Positions 1 to 10,548 of a stretch of DNA of 64,000 bases are shown piece after piece. Within the stretch, counting starts at the first letter, position 1. The number at the start of each line of letters is the position of its first letter. The position numbers and the translations under genes were made by a program. The notes under the pieces were generated by a model. The model was not told where the DNA came from and made no database searches. It saw nothing but the letters and a program-made list of their open reading frames with translations. Origin of the DNA: Dermatemys mawii (lineage: Eukaryota > Chordata > Testudines > Dermatemydidae); contig ML677366.1 in assembly GCA_007922305.1 (NCBI GenBank), positions 14,091,997 to 14,155,996 on the forward strand. The letters run 5' to 3'.

Positions 1-47
1 GGCGATCGATTTATCGCGTCCTGACAAGACGCGATAAATCGATCGCC
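1..47. repeat. Perfect 20-bp inverted repeat, 7-nt loop, at window edge
   Basis: Bases 1-20 are the exact reverse complement of bases 28-47 (gacgcgataaatcgatcgcc), with a 7-nt spacer. The arm is rich in CpG and contains two ATCGAT-like palindromes, which contrasts with the AT-rich CpG-poor surroundings. I recall the same kind of arm as the conserved part of a widespread turtle non-autonomous DNA transposon, but the window cuts the element so its true end is not visible. The bases just after it (50-97) may belong to the same element. Confidence 0.75.
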
Positions 48-97
48 AAAAGACCGATTTCTGCCGCACCAAGTGAGGACAAGCCCACTGTCTCAGA

Positions 98-380
98 GAG
101 TATGTCTATATGAGGATAAAAAACCCGCAGCTGGCCTGGGTCAGCTGACTCGGGTTCATGGGACTTAGATTGCAGGGCTAAAAGTTGTCATGTAGATATT
201 TGGACTCAGCTGGAGCCCGACCTCTGGGATCCTCTATATTCACAGGGTCCCAGAGCTCAGGGTCCAGCCAAAGCCAAATGTCTAAACAGCAATTTTTAAC
301 TCCACAACCCCAGCCCCATGAGCTTGACTCAGTGGACCTGGGCCAGCCACAGGACTTTTATCCCTGTGTAGACGTACCCA
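98..380. mobile_element. Palindromic (foldback) MITE
   Basis: The left half, starting GTATGTCTAT at 100, pairs along about 130 bp with the reverse complement of the right half, which ends GTAGACGTACCCA at 380. The two halves meet near 230-245 at a CTCTATATTCACAG centre. Matching blocks include the AGCTGACTCGGGTTCATGG region on the left and its diverged complement near 318-345. This is the structure of an internally self-complementary non-autonomous DNA transposon that is very common in turtles. No clear target-site duplication is visible. The 84-codon reading frame inside it is not a gene. Confidence 0.75.
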
Positions 381-381
381 A

Positions 382-1048
382 AGTCAATAGTAAAACTCGC
401 ATTGACTTTACTGGGGCCAGGATTTCACCCAATGAGTAGAGGCAGCTCTATAGATGTGTAAGTGGGAGAACTAAGTAGCTGTTGTAGATTTTGAGAGCCA
501 TACAACTTTGGAGTGCTCTGTACTGAATTTGTGCACAAATACTGAGGTCAGAGTGATTTCACTTGCTGGTAAGTTCCACACTTAGATCCTGTACATAGTA
601 TGCTTTTGTGCATGGATATAACTACACCAGTGCCAATACCTGGGCAGATGCACCACACAAGTACAAGTTGGGGCTCAGAGTGCAGAGATGACTTCTTCTG
701 ACAAGTTGAATGTCACATCATTCTGAGGCACATTTTCTACAGACGCAATGTGTCTACAGTAGGACTTTCCATCAGCGTAACTACAGCGATGTACTTTACA
801 GGTGCAAGTTTGTCCAATCTAGACAAGCCCTTACTTTGCTGTCTGTAGAGATCACTTGCCAGGATCAAAGCTGATCCACTCTTAAGTGGAGAAACCCTGA
901 GAAGCAGATATTTCCTCATGAGCTCCACTTCCTTGAGGAAATTAAGAGAAGGGGGAATGTGAGGGATTCAAAATTCTACAGACATCCATTTTACAGGCAA
1001 ATAGTTATTGATTGGTAGAAGGAAAAATGTAAGGGATTGGATCACTCA
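382..1048. other. Unassigned sequence
   Basis: No recognisable repeat family, exon or RNA gene. Short reading frames here show no codon bias or known motif. Confidence 0.5.
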
Positions 1049-1733
1049 GACATAAGAGCATATGAACAGCTATATTGGGTCATACCAAAGGTTCATCTAG
1101 CCCAGTATCCTGTCTGCCGACAGCGGCCAATGCCAGGTGCCCCAGAGAGAATGAATAGGTCAGGGGTGAAAGTGGGCTGGTACGGTGTACCGGTAAGAAC
1201 CCGTATCAGCTCGTATTCACCCCACATTAAAGCGCTGCAGTGGCAAAGGGTCCTTTGCCATGGTAGCACTTTAACATTGCTGCCCCTTTTGCCCTGCCAC
1301 CAACGGCAGGAGGGCACGCAAAGAGAACAGCTACAGGCACTTACCGGTACTGGGTGGGCCGGGGCTGGCTCTGACACCAAGCCCCACCCCGTCCACCCAA
1401 GGCTCCACCCCTTCTGTGGGCCAGAGCTGGCCCCAGCCCAGCCCCATACCGGTAAGTGATTATAGCTACTTTCACCTCTGAAACAGGCAATCATCAAGTG
1501 ATCCATTCCCTGTCACTCATTCTCAGTTTCTGGCAAATGGAGACAAGGGATGCCATCCCTGCCCATCCTGGCTAACAGCCATTGATGGACCTATCCTCCA
1601 TGAATTTATCTAGTTCTTTTTTGAACCCTGTTTTAGTCTTGGCCTTCACAACATCCCCTGGCAAGGAATTCCACAGGTTGACTATATATCATCTGAAGAA
1701 ATTCTTCCTTTTGTTTGTTTTAAATGACTAATA
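1049..1733 (-). mobile_element. CR1 LINE 3' end, reverse orientation, interrupted
   Basis: Read on the minus strand this is the CR1 3' region: the AAACAAACAAAAGGAAG block near 1700-1725, the 'ccaggatgggcagggatgg' stretch, then TACTGGGCTAGATGAACCTTTGG and the terminal short CATATG/CTTATG repeats near 1050-1070. CR1 is a non-LTR retrotransposon that inserts as 5'-truncated copies ending in short tandem octamers. Only non-coding tail remains. A hAT MITE interrupts it at 1161-1480, so the CR1 copy is the older insertion. Confidence 0.85.
1161..1480. mobile_element. hAT-type MITE nested in CR1, with 8-bp TSD
   Basis: The element starts CAGGGGTGAAAGT and ends ACTTTCACCTCTG, which are inverted copies of each other with one mismatch. 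The flanking octamers gaataggt (1153-1160) and aaacaggc (1481-1488) match at five positions and differ only by transitions elsewhere, as expected for an aged 8-bp hAT duplication of the CR1 sequence. The interior is GC-rich and contains several ACCGGTA palindromes. No transposase is encoded. The overlapping 140- and 137-codon reading frames here are accidental products of GC richness. Confidence 0.85.
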
Positions 1734-4722
1734 CCAAATGTCAAAAGGATTTGTAACCATTTCAGGTCAATAGCTGTTGCTGCATTATGACTGTACAGTT
1801 GTCTATGTGCAATGAGTTGGTAGTTTTAAGATTGTTACTAGAGGACAAGTGTTTACATACAAAATCTCACTACCACTCAGAAGACACTCAAAAGACGATG
1901 AACCACATTGCCCCTATAGGCAGAGGGCCAGATACTCAGCTAGTGTAAGTCAGTCACAGTTTCATAGAGTTTACGGCAATAAGGAACCATTAATCACCTA
2001 GTTTGACCTCCTCTATAAAGACTGCCAGTAGCATTTCACCCAAATACCCATACTGAGCCTAATCACTTCAGGGGAAATGGTGTAAATGAGTCTATCTGGT
2101 CCATATTGATCAGAAATTTGTCTCGTTATCTCCACATCCCATTTATCTGAAGTTTTTTTAATGTCCCCAGACAACTTTTGTTGAGCAAGATTCTGTGAAT
2201 CTTGACTGACATGAAAACCTTCTCCTTTAGCTACCTGCTCTCAACTTTGGTTGTTTTAGGCACCAAGCACAAGTTAAATGAATCAGCCCTCCCCTTTTTA
2301 CACACTTATCTCTCTGGCAACCACACTCCAACTCACCTCAGTGATCATGACTCATGTATATCAGATTCAAGTGGAGATCAGCGCATCCAGTCTGAACTAT
2401 GGGAACAGCTAATTTGTCAGTTGGCTATGAGCTGGAAGTGGGTGTTTTTATTACTTGAATGTATTTACTTAGCTTTATAAATACAAATAATACTTTTAAT
2501 TCAAGGTACTATTTGGGTTACTTATAAATTGCTATACAAAATATCACCCACTTAGGTAGAGTCTGAATACGGTATATATTAATGATGTATCAAAAATATC
2601 TCAGATCCAGTCAAGATGTCTTCCGCTAATGAAGTCCCCAAAGAAAATTACAACAGACTTCCTTGGCTAGGATATTCTGATTGATTGGTTTTATCAAGAA
2701 AACATAAATAGCATTAGATATAAGATCTTCCTAGTAAAATTCTCCAAAGAAGCACAAATATCAAAGAGTCTTAACTCTAATAAATTATTCTTATGTTTGT
2801 ATTGATAAGAAAGTAGGGTAATGCCCTATATGCATAACCATGGGATATGCTATGTTCTTGAACTTGTGTGACTTTCATAAATGTGACTTTTAAAATCAGT
2901 TAATTTTTGCCTTACAATATGCATGCCATTTTTCTGTTAGATATCATATCTAACTAATATCATAACATGCATGACTCTTCACTCAATGCACTGACACCAA
3001 ATATTTTCAAGGAATGACAGTTGTACATAAAATTCAGCTAACAAACCTAGACTACATTTAAGCACTAGCAAGTCATTTCAGATTTCCTTTCTGTACATGC
3101 AAGAGGAAAAAACATTGTCAGGTCAGACTATAGCTTTAAAAATGTGTATCAATTAGAGAGCATTCCTTATGATAGAAGCATCAGTTCCCAGTTTAATTTC
3201 CTCCTCTGAAATAGTTAGAGCATCTTAATTCTGTACCACCAGTCAAATGATGGCAAAATGCTAGAGATTCAATTATAAATCTGATTTTACTCATGAGCAA
3301 CTTGTGTATTAATATCACTTTTCATGTACTGTACTGAAGAGTAAGATGCATATTTGAGGACTTTCCAGTAACTTCACTTCAAGTTCTGCTTGAAAGCTTT
3401 GTTCTTCCATGGTCAGAAATGAACACCACACTAAAATACTCATCTCCCATATCCCTACCTAACTTTTAATGTATGTGCAAGTTAGATTTCACATCCATTA
3501 ATTATCATGATAATGCAATTATAAAAAACACACTTCTGTAGCAACCTTCTCTCTGGGCATTTTACAAAGGTAAAGCATTACTGCAATAGTGACTTCTGAT
3601 GTTTATACGCTGGACCACGACAGCACTAAATAAATCAAGAGGAATGAGCCGGGTTTGAGGGAAAGTCTCTCTAATTATAGATGCTGAGTGAGGTTCAGCA
3701 CTGGCTAATACCCCATGCAACCCCATTGACTTATATTTTAATGAAGGAGCTTCAGCTAAGGCTGATGCTCTGTTATTATTGGAGTTATCAGTAAAGCAAA
3801 ACCCTAGAAAAGGGCAAGATCAGGCAATATACAGAATACATACTGTCTGGAACAAAGGGGAGATTTCACCATTTTACAGTGGCATAATACATGTTGATTG
3901 TGACATAAGATACTGGCACTTAACCTGCAACAACAATCTATTCCCCACCTTTGCTCCCCCACTGAAATGAAGCAAAATCCAGAGCCCCACACCTGAATCA
4001 AATAGTTAGGCAGAACAGTAGTCAACTTAGAAGGGGGACAAAGCAAATGCACCTTGCTGACAGGCTGTGGAGAGTAACAGAGCCACTCCATAAATCTAGT
4101 GAGGACTAGCCCATTAGGAGCCCTTATGGCCTCCTCTCCCTTTCCCTCATTTCTGCTGTGCAGGGGAGCCTCTCAGAACTGTGCTCTATGCCTCCCAGGG
4201 AATATACACACTTGCACGGCCTATCATATCCTGTCTCCCACTCCTCCTGCCCCTAGTTTTGCTGCGAGGGGAACATCCTCCCCCCGGGGCAAGTTCTGTA
4301 TTTACTCTGCAATGGGTTAATTTGGCATGCTGAGTAAGTGTTCAGAATAGATTGTTTGCTACCATCTCACAAGCCAATAAGTTTTAGTTTAAACACATGG
4401 CACTTGAAAACAGAGTTATCAGAATAAGCCTTTTAACTATAAATTGCAGGTATTATAGATCTGTGATAATTGTCTTATCAGGCTCTAAATGTGCTTACCG
4501 TGCTAACAGAACAAATTGGATTAGGTTCTAGACAGGCTTTTCCATTTTCACAAATTGCTCTGGGAAGCAATAGGACTTCTGAAATGCAGGAGAATTGCTT
4601 TCGACAAACTGATTTTATTCAAGGATCCTTGTGGAAGGAAAAAAAATAATCCACCAGGGCTTTTTAAAAGGGAGGGATGGAGAGGAGATAACAAATGTCA
4701 TCTTAAACAGTAGGGGCGTAAT
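1734..4722. other. AT-rich unique sequence
   Basis: I see no repeat family, exon or RNA gene. The stretch is uniformly AT-rich with short homopolymers. Reading frames up to 96 codons occur on both strands without recognisable domains. Confidence 0.5.
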
Positions 4723-4803
4723 TCTGCTCTCAGCATCCCCTCTGCCAAGCCAAAGGAAGCCCACTGAACTTAGTGAATTTACAGTGGGGTAGCTGAGAGC
4801 AGA
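4723..4803. repeat. Short self-complementary repeat
   Basis: TCTGCTCTCAG at 4723-4733 is repeated as its exact complement CTGAGAGCAGA at 4793-4803. The interior (cactgaa...gaatttacagtgg) resembles the old amniote palindromic repeats that contain a 'ttgaagtcaatggagtt' core. Origin inferred as a very old MITE. Confidence 0.5.
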
Positions 4804-6571
4804 CCTCTCTCCTCACAGATGGAGATGCAAGAAGTGTGTAAGCTAGACCAGAACAGGGGAGGTGCTTGTGTTTTCAAGGACACAGATCTAAAATGGGATT
4901 CTGTAGGTCAGAATGTGCAAAACATGATAGGTATGAACACTCGGCATGATTGGGAGAATGGACCACACACACACAAAGCCACAGTGCAGCTCTGCAGAAG
5001 CCTAAGCTAAATGCTGCTCTCGTCCCTAATGCCATTTTTCTTGCTCTAGAAAGTATCCAGATGGCCCTGTACTTTCTAGGAAAAGTAGATAGGGCCAATG
5101 TTTGGAGGGAAGAAACCATATTAATAGCATGCTTAGCCCCTCCTGCTCTCTCCAAGGCTGATGCAAATCTGCAGTTAATCTATAGTCTTTGCTCCCACTT
5201 CATGCCCTGTGACTCCCCAGGCTTGACCCTGCCACATTGAAGTCAATGAGAGTTTTGCTATTAACCAAATGGAAGCAAGATCAGACCCAAAGTGCAGCCA
5301 GAGACTGACAGCTGGTGACAATATATTTACCAGTGCTACCATGTGACTTTGGCTGCAGTGAGGGGAGTGCAGGGCAGCATGGAGAGCGAGTGTCTCTGCC
5401 TGGAACGTACACAGCATTGGAAACTCAGATAGTCCATGCTGTGGAACCATTTCTTTCCTGATTCCTTTGCAGTTTGCATTATATCTTATCTCCCTGCTCT
5501 GGCTTTCATGGCAGGGGAATGTATGTACATTTATCTGCTGCAAAAAAAAACCCCTCAGACATACACATTTTGGTGTGTGTGACTGGAGGTTACCGTTCAC
5601 TCTCTGAAAGGGTCACTGCCATGTTTGAACTTATCGATCCAATGTGCCTGGTGTAAGAGGGTGCAAGTGGGCCTCAGTAACATTGCTCTTACTTAATTTA
5701 TATCTTTGTTTATATTCCCTGAGTATTTTGAAGAACCACTGTTATTCTGTGCACACTGCACATTTATGATGCTGCAATCTGATAAAGATCTGAAAACAGA
5801 TTATCCTATAAAATATTAAGGTGCTCTATCCAGATCTATAATTATAGATTCCCTCTTTGAAGTGTGTAATCTTGTGTCCAAAACTCCATCAACTGTACAG
5901 CTCAGACAGGAAAAAGATGTAGGGATTGTATAATCAGAAATGGATTGGTCACATATCACTGACTATACTGAGTGAGGGTAAGAAATGCAAATTTCAAAGT
6001 GATCGAGGGTAGATTGCGACATACCCTGCATTAGACTTAATCTGCAATGTACTAATTGGGAATAAAGGAAATAGGGGCTTGAATGGGAACAGTCCCACCA
6101 GTAGACAATTATATATTTTGTGGGGATGCTCAAACACCACTTTTTGGAAGCCAACTATTCCGAACATTTCGGGTGGAATTATACCTGCTTTGTCCCAAGT
6201 ATATTTTCCACATAATTTCTCTGAATTGCAGAATACATCCAAGAATGGTACCACTAGAATTTTTTAAAATATTGGACCAAACTCATGCCTAGTGTAACTA
6301 TTAAGGATAGTGGAGACCAATTTGCCCCATTCTGGTTCACCAGTGGCAAACTGAGACAACACCTTCTTTAACTGAGGGAAGCTCCCCTGAAAGAAAAATA
6401 GAAACTCTGCAGAATAATGGTGAGACATACAAAAGCGTTTGAGACTGGGACCACATTAAATCTTCAAGGTGTTTGGTTAAAGATGCTGCCACACTCCCTC
6501 CCTCTCTGTCATGTTTTAGTTTCTTTCTCTATCCTCTTCTGTGAGAAGAGGAGAAAATATTTCTCTCAGAA
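4804..6571. other. Mostly unassigned sequence
   Basis: A 'ttgaagtcaatgagag ... gaagcaagatcagaccc' stretch at 5236-5290 resembles half of the same old palindromic repeat class. A diverged LINE-like piece may lie at about 6100-6260, but I could not confirm it. The rest shows nothing recognisable. Confidence 0.4.
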
Positions 6572-6828
6572 CATAGGTGCTGACTCTGTGGGTGCTCCAG
6601 CTCTGGAGCACCTATGGGAGAAAAAATAGTGGGTGCTCAGCACCACTAATTAGCTCCTCCCCCTCCTGATCAGTACCTTTCCATCCCTCCCACCACTATG
6701 ATCAGCTGCCTGCAGGAGGTGCTGGAGGGGATGGGAAGGAGCAAGAGTGGGGCAAGAGGTGGAGTAGGGGCAGGGGTGGGGGTAGAGCAAAGGTTGAGCA
6801 TCCCTGTGGAAAGTGGAATTTCAGCATG
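6572..6828. mobile_element. Probable hAT-type MITE
   Basis: It begins CATAGGTGCTGACTC and ends with the diverged complement (...TTCAGCATG). The internal 'gtgggtgctccag...ctggagcacc' inverted pair and the G-rich right half are typical of a turtle MITE family I recall with CATAGGTGC ends. The flanks (tctcagaa / tctctctc) give only a weak possible 8-bp duplication. Confidence 0.6.
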
Positions 6829-7362
6829 TCTCTCTCATGAAAATGCTTCCTGATGCATAAAGATACAATTTGATGTTATTTCTCTGTCAGAAGATATTCC
6901 ACAGGAGATCTGAGGTGGATTTCTCCCCCCTTCCAAACACATATGCTCTTTTTGTTTATTTGCAATGGCTTTTGCTGAAGTTTTCTAAATGAAAAAAAAA
7001 ATCAAACACCTTTTTAAAGGGAAGTTTAAACAAAAGAAAAACTCTGGAAAAAAAAATCCAGAAGTGGGATGGTATTAAGCGACACAGCAAAACAAACAAA
7101 CAAAAAACCCCCACACAACCTAAATGCCCAATAGAAGGAAAGCCATAGGCCCAGATCTTCAGGTGAGGTAGAAGAAGGGACAGATCAACTAACAGGAGAG
7201 ATTCTAAGGTTTTAAGTCACCTTGGTATTCTCCAGTCCTGGTCTGGCTCTATGCCAGCTGCTAAGAGCAACAATTCAAAGCTACACAAAGGGAAGCCCTT
7301 TGCAGTGCACAGCAATTTGTATTGGTCCTAGAAAAACAATGAATAATACTGCATATTATACA
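6829..7362. other. Unassigned sequence with a CAAA simple repeat
   Basis: A short (CAAA)n tract followed by CA/C-rich sequence lies at about 7086-7117. No repeat family or gene is otherwise recognised. Confidence 0.5.
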
Positions 7363-7914
7363 TGTAACGCTTCTGCCCATCAGAGTTGGCAGCAACAAGG
7401 GCTGGGTTCAGTATCCAGGGGTTCCATTCCAATAGCACAATACAAAAACCGGCTCGAGCCCCCACCCAGTGACCTGGGACAACCATATACCACCCCTCTG
7501 GGCGTCTGTAAGAGACAATACTTCCCCTCTCGCAAGCACAGAGTCTGAGTGTACCAAAGCCTTTTAATAACAGAGAGAAACAATGTGGCATTATATTGGG
7601 GAAACACCACAAACAAGGTTAATAAACCAAACTATGAACCAGAAGCCCCTCTCCCAGAAAATAGGCCGTGGCCTTCCCTTTGGCTCTTGAGTTCCACAAC
7701 CCCAAAAAAATCACTCAATAGTCCCAAAAGTCCAACAGCCCAAGAGTCTCTGTTCTGGGTCAGTGCAGAGTTCAAAAGTCAATCGGCAGAGTCTTACCTC
7801 CCAGCCTGGGTGAAAATGGAGGGTAGGGCAAGGGGCACCTTACGTGGTCCAAGGCCAACTGCGCCACCTTTCTGTGGGGTTCAGCTGCAGCCCTCACCGC
7901 AATCCGCTCTGCTC

Positions 7915-8080
7915 GCTGATACTCGAACTGCTCTGCAGCGCCAGTCATTCCGCTAGCCGTCCTGCTAGCCGACACACGGACAGCTCTGCGGTGCCAGTCA
8001 CTCCATCAGCAGCACAAATGGCTCTGCTAGTTGACACACGGACTGCTCTGCTGTGCCAGCCACTCCACCAGCCACACAAA
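7915..8080. repeat. About 62-bp tandem repeat inside LTR-like unit
   Basis: The motif GACACACGG...GCTCTGC.GTGCCAG.CACTCCA recurs with period 62 (7971 and 8033), and a more diverged partial copy (CTGCTCTGCAGCGCCAGTCA) precedes it near 7928. It lies in the middle of the probable LTR. Confidence 0.75.
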
Positions 8081-8205
8081 CTGCACCCAGGAACCACTCG
8101 GCTGAGTCCGCTGCCAGTCGCATGAACTGCACCCAGGAACCACTTGGCTGAGTCTGCTGCCAGTGGCATGAACTGCACCCAGGAACCGCTAAGCTAGCTG
8201 CACAA
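8081..8205. repeat. 46-bp tandem repeat, about 2.7 copies
   Basis: CTGCACCCAGGAACC starts at 8081, 8127 and 8173, an exact 46-bp period. The first two units are nearly identical through GGCTGAGTC.GCTGCCAGT.GCATGAA, and the third breaks off after 'gctaagctagctg'. Confidence 0.85.
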
Positions 8206-8820
8206 ATTGCTTGGTACCACCAACATGCCTTTAAGCAGCCCCCCCCCCCTTAACACAGGGCTCAGTGGTTTCAGCTCTTAGTAAGGGGGGGGGCACACCT
8301 TGGCACAGGTACACCAGCAGACCCAAAGTGAATTCAGCTTAGCAAGCTGAACCTAGACTCCCAAGGGAGCCAAAAATTAGCTCTAACATTCTACAGCAGA
8401 GAGAAGTAAAATACAATAAGCCTGGGGGTCTCTTAAACAAGTCCCTCCCAAAAAGGCACAGAGACATACCTACAGTTTCCCTCAACCTCACAGTGTTCTG
8501 AAACTCCTGGCCCTTGCCCAGTGAGTGCTACCTAGATGATGGCGAGTCCCTCCATCATAACAAGGGCCAAGTATGTGTCCATAGTCCTTCATTCACATAA
8601 TCAGGGTAACATCGCTTTATATTTCCTGCCCCAATAACATAGAAATTGGGGCTCCCACCTCAGCCGAAGTGGCCATGTGGGCTGCTGTGGGCTCAGGCTA
8701 GGCGCAGTGGGTATGTCTATGCAAATTGATCAACCCTAAAGTTATTTTCCATAACTCACTGCAATTCCCATAGTTCGCCACCAGATGTCAGAATATATCT
8801 CATTCCTGACACTGCTTACA

Positions 8821-9438
8821 TACAGCTATTTTCTCTGTAGAGCACTCTCAAAACACCAAGTTGGTCTGCTCACACAGAACAACCTGAATGTTGATGATCA
8901 CTAAAGTCCCTGAAGAGCCAACATAGCAGTAAACAAGCAGGGAAAGGCCCTGGCTAATTCCCCTTGGTCACATGTCTGTTCTAAACAGACAGGTTGGCCT
9001 AACCCTGGCATGATTCTACTGAGGCCAGCTAGAGAAATTTTGAACAGGCGCTGCAAGACCGAGAGACCACAGCACTGCCCAGTATCTGAGTCTTAATTTT
9101 GTTTGTAGCCCTGTGAAATTGCTGTTCTGTTCCTTTCTAACTCTCAGATCACTGTGCTCTCTTCATGCTATTCCCCTCCTCTTTATCTTCAACTCCCTCC
9201 TTCTTGACTGCAAGCATAACTGAAAATCTCAAAAACAAACTTTCAACTTGTTCTTCCTCCCAAGAGAACACAAGTCACTTCCACTGTAATCAGTGGGAGC
9301 TGTTAGCCTCCTCTAATGGGGAAACTGGACTCACAGCAATATCAGAACATCCAGAGCTGGGTGGTTAAGGAAAGAAGTCAATACAAGACCTTAAGAACAT
9401 CACTCACCAGCTAGCACGCACCCTATGGTTAAGCATGA
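8821..9438. other. Unassigned sequence
   Basis: No recognised repeat or gene. Base composition is more balanced than the AT-rich stretches further on. Confidence 0.45.
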
Positions 9439-10193
9439 TGTAGCAGGCTCTTCTCCTCTCAGGCCACCTGATGGCAGCAGCTCCAACCCCATGGTTGTTG
9501 GCCCATTGGCTTCACCTTGTGACTAAGCCCTCCAGCCAGGTGACACATTTCACTCTTTGGGGGGAAACCAAGGGGCCAGCAAACACTAGTTTGCCAACTT
9601 CATGTTGGGTCTTCAGCCTGACTCCAGATTCACTAGTCCACTCCCCTTCTATCAGGGCGATTTCTGCCCCACCTTCCCCAGTAGGCTGGTAGGGAAACCC
9701 AAGTCCTCCCTCTCCAGCAGACTCCAGTCCAAAGCCCCTTTAATAAGCAGCCACAGTCTATTTACATAGGCCTCTTGCTGCCTCCCAGGACCACTTAATA
9801 TCTCCACCTGTTTTAGACCTGTCTCACAGCTTCTTCCCAGACTCACAGTGTACCACCACTTCTCCTCTCTCCCCAGCTCACTGCAGAGCTTCCTAGCACT
9901 TTCTACAACCCAGCTGGCTGTACAGCAGGAGAATTTTCCCTCCCCCCTGCCCATAGTCCTTAACTGAGCAGAAATCTTCCTGATGTCTGCAAGCCTCTAC
10001 CAACACACAGACTCACTTCCTCTCTCCCTTAACAGCTGCCTGAGTCCCCCTCCCGCCCCATGCCTATCTTCCTTAAGGAAGGCCATGCTGCCAGAAGCCT
10101 TGCTCAACACCTGACCTGGGTGAGCCCCTTTAAGCCTCCCTCCAAACTTGACAGTATAGTGCAGGGATAGCAGGGCAGGACTGATTGAGCACA
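9439..10193 (-). repeat. LTR-like unit, related to the one at 28.8-29.4 kb
   Basis: Minus-strand reading starts TGTGCTCAATCAG at 10193 and runs to a CA near 9439. Blocks such as 'aggctggtagggaaaccc' (about 9683), 'tccagtccaaagcc' and 'aagcagccacagtct' recur in the same order in the unit at 28833-29435. The pyrimidine-rich forward strand is typical of this turtle LTR class. No duplication of flanks was found, so the ends are approximate. Confidence 0.45.
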
Positions 10194-10230
10194 TAGGCTC
10201 TCATTAACCTCCTATGGCCCAGTGTTGGGT

Positions 10231-10548
10231 AGGGTTGTCACCTTTCTAATCGCTGGTAACCGTACTCTTGAGGCCCCCTTCAAGGCCTTGCCCTTTCTCT
10301 TCCTCCTGGGTCCCACCCTCATCACTCACTGGATGAGGTTAAGGAGCCTGCTTTCAGGGAGGAGGTGGGCCTAGCTGAGCAGGGGCTGGGACAGGTTAAT
10401 GACCCAGCACCTCCCCCCAACCCAGGATAACTGGACTTTTGGTTCAGGTGCCATAAAAAACTGAGCACCTAGTGACCCCAAATGGCACCAGGACAAGGAC
10501 ACCAAAAAACAAACTGTCTGGATAAAACACAGCCGAGTGGCAACCCCT
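10231..10548. mobile_element. Non-autonomous DNA transposon (MITE)
   Basis: AGGGTTGTCACC at the left and GTGGCAACCCCT at the right form diverged inverted ends. The left end continues TTTCTAATCGC and the right half contains 'aactggacttt' and 'agcacctagtgacc'. These are landmarks of a GC-rich turtle MITE I recall that starts AGGGTTGTCA and has related internal inverted segments. The interior here is shortened and diverged. Confidence 0.55.

Larger units (their letters stand above)
7363..8820 (-). repeat. Probable solo LTR of an endogenous retrovirus-like element
   Basis: The unit begins TGTAACGCTTC and ends near GCTTACA, so it has TG...CA ends with short inverted termini. An ataca pentamer lies immediately left (7358-7362) and again at 8820-8824, but the right copy overlaps the assumed end, so the exact boundary is uncertain. 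On the minus strand an ATTAAA signal (complement of 7562-7567) is followed by sequence like the U5 part of LTRs, and a TATA-like box lies near 8614-8620; these suggest minus orientation. Two tandem-repeat blocks sit inside. I found no gag, pol or env coding sequence next to it, so a solo LTR is the simplest reading. Confidence 0.5.

Noticed and set aside
1037..1506. Overlapping open frames of 140 and 137 codons on both strands
   Set aside because: They span a CR1 tail and a GC-rich hAT MITE; both strands being open comes from low stop-codon density in GC-rich repeat DNA.
6100..6262. Possible C-terminal LINE (L1/Tx1-like) zinc-knuckle remnant: ILWGCSNTTFWKP
   Set aside because: The W-G-C...FW pattern is suggestive, but only about 20 residues support it and no adjoining reverse-transcriptase motif was found.
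7844..8178. Reading frames with repeated peptide units
   Set aside because: The peptide repeats are translations of the 46- and 62-bp DNA tandem repeats in an LTR-like unit; they are open on both strands.
8081..8205. CRISPR-like array
   Set aside because: The repeats are directly adjacent with no unique spacers; this is a simple tandem repeat in a vertebrate LTR.
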